Assembly: GCA_026193555.1 (NCBI GenBank)
Contig: JAPHUU010000187.1
Coordinates: forward strand, 1-5,395
DNA: 5,395 bases
From: Rhodanobacter sp.
GTDB taxonomy: Bacteria; Pseudomonadota; Gammaproteobacteria; Xanthomonadales; Rhodanobacteraceae
Reading direction: 5' to 3'
This document shows, one piece after another, positions 4,921 to 5,395 of the stretch. The notes below the pieces were generated by a model. It saw only the letters and a program-made list of their open reading frames with translations, made no database searches and was not told the origin of the DNA. Position numbers and translations under genes: made by a program. The first letter of the stretch is position 1, and every line of letters starts with the position of its first letter.

Positions 4921-5395
4921 ATCAACTCCCTCCTGTGCCGCCCATCGCCGATGACCTGAGCGCGCCCGGCCTGTTTCTCAGCCGCGAACTGGCGGCGCTG
5001 GAATTCAACTTCCGGGTGCTGGCCATGGCCCGCGATCCCGAGGTCCCGCTGCTGGAGCGACTGCGTTACCTGAGCATCGTCGCAAACAATCTCGATGAAT
5101 TCTTCGAGGTTCGCGTGGCGATGCTCAAGCACCACCACGGTTACGGCTCGGCCTCGCCCGGACCGGATGGCCTGTCATCCGGGGATCTGCTGGCACGCAT
5201 CCGTTCGCGCGCGCTGGATCTGGTCACCGAGCAGTACGCGATCTGGCGGGAACAGATCAGTCCCCAGCTGAGCGCCGAGAACATCCACATCCTCACTCGC
5301 AAGCAGTGGAGCGCGCGCCAGCGGCGCTGGCTGCAGGGCTACTTCGAGCACGAGGTCATGCCGGTGCTGTCGCCGCTGGGACTGGATCCGGCGCA
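4917..5395 (+). CDS. ppk: Polyphosphate kinase 1, N-terminal part (cut by window end)
   Basis: Ppk1 reversibly transfers the gamma-phosphate of ATP to a growing polyphosphate chain. Only 159 codons of a protein normally near 700 aa are present, with no stop before the window end. The visible part is the N-terminal helical domain: LSRELAALEFNFRVL (residues 21-35; E. coli KELSWLSFNERVL), then LLERLRYLSIVANNLDEFFEVRVAMLK (45-71). Asn58 matches Asn45 of E. coli Ppk, which contacts the ATP base. The ARIRSRALDLVTEQYAIW and RWLQGYFEHEVMPVLSPLGLD segments continue the alignment; the catalytic histidines lie beyond the window. Three ATGs (4900, 4910, 4917) fall in three different frames and only 4917 is in the ppk frame. 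It has no clear ribosome binding site and lies in a hairpin. The position 53 bp after phoR suggests co-transcription with the phosphate-sensing genes. Confidence 0.93.
   Translation, partial: MDQLPPVPPIADDLSAPGLFLSRELAALEFNFRVLAMARDPEVPLLERLRYLSIVANNLDEFFEVRVAMLKHHHGYGSASPGPDGLSSGDLLARIRSRALDLVTEQYAIWREQISPQLSAENIHILTRKQWSARQRRWLQGYFEHEVMPVLSPLGLDPA

Overview
The window is GC-rich DNA with strong G/C preference at third codon positions. It reads as a chromosomal segment of a gammaproteobacterium, most likely of the Xanthomonadales (Xanthomonadaceae or Rhodanobacteraceae). That assignment is inferred from the protein types and from the gene order periplasmic M48 protease, phoB, phoR, ppk; no marker gene fixes it. 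I see no mobile element, tRNA, rRNA or CRISPR array.

Layout. Positions 1-152 hold no convincing gene, only one doubtful small ORF at the left edge. On the minus strand, 793 down to 153, a two-gene unit encodes glutaredoxin 3 (grxC) followed by a small AhpD-like CxxC protein; the genes overlap by ATGA and are probably translationally coupled. A divergent intergenic region (794-908) separates them from a plus-strand BepA-type periplasmic metalloprotease with TPR repeats (909-2585). A 219-bp gap follows, with a candidate Pho box, a possible -10 and a 9-bp tandem repeat. Then come phoB (2805-3494), a 103-bp spacer with a stem-loop, phoR (3598-4863), a 53-bp spacer, and the start of polyphosphate kinase ppk (4917 to the window end, 159 codons present).

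How the genes work together. PhoR and PhoB form the phosphate-starvation two-component system. Ppk makes the polyphosphate store, so its place directly downstream links phosphate sensing to phosphate storage. BepA handles quality control of outer-membrane proteins such as LptD/BamA in the periplasm. The grxC/AhpD-like pair is a cytosolic thiol-redox module.

The genes themselves belong to known families. The less ordinary signals are in the noncoding DNA. The strongest is a perfect 10-bp inverted repeat with a 3-nt loop that contains the ppk start codon. Others are the possibly leaderless bepA start, the phoB-phoR stem-loop, and the tight grxC/AhpD-like coupling.
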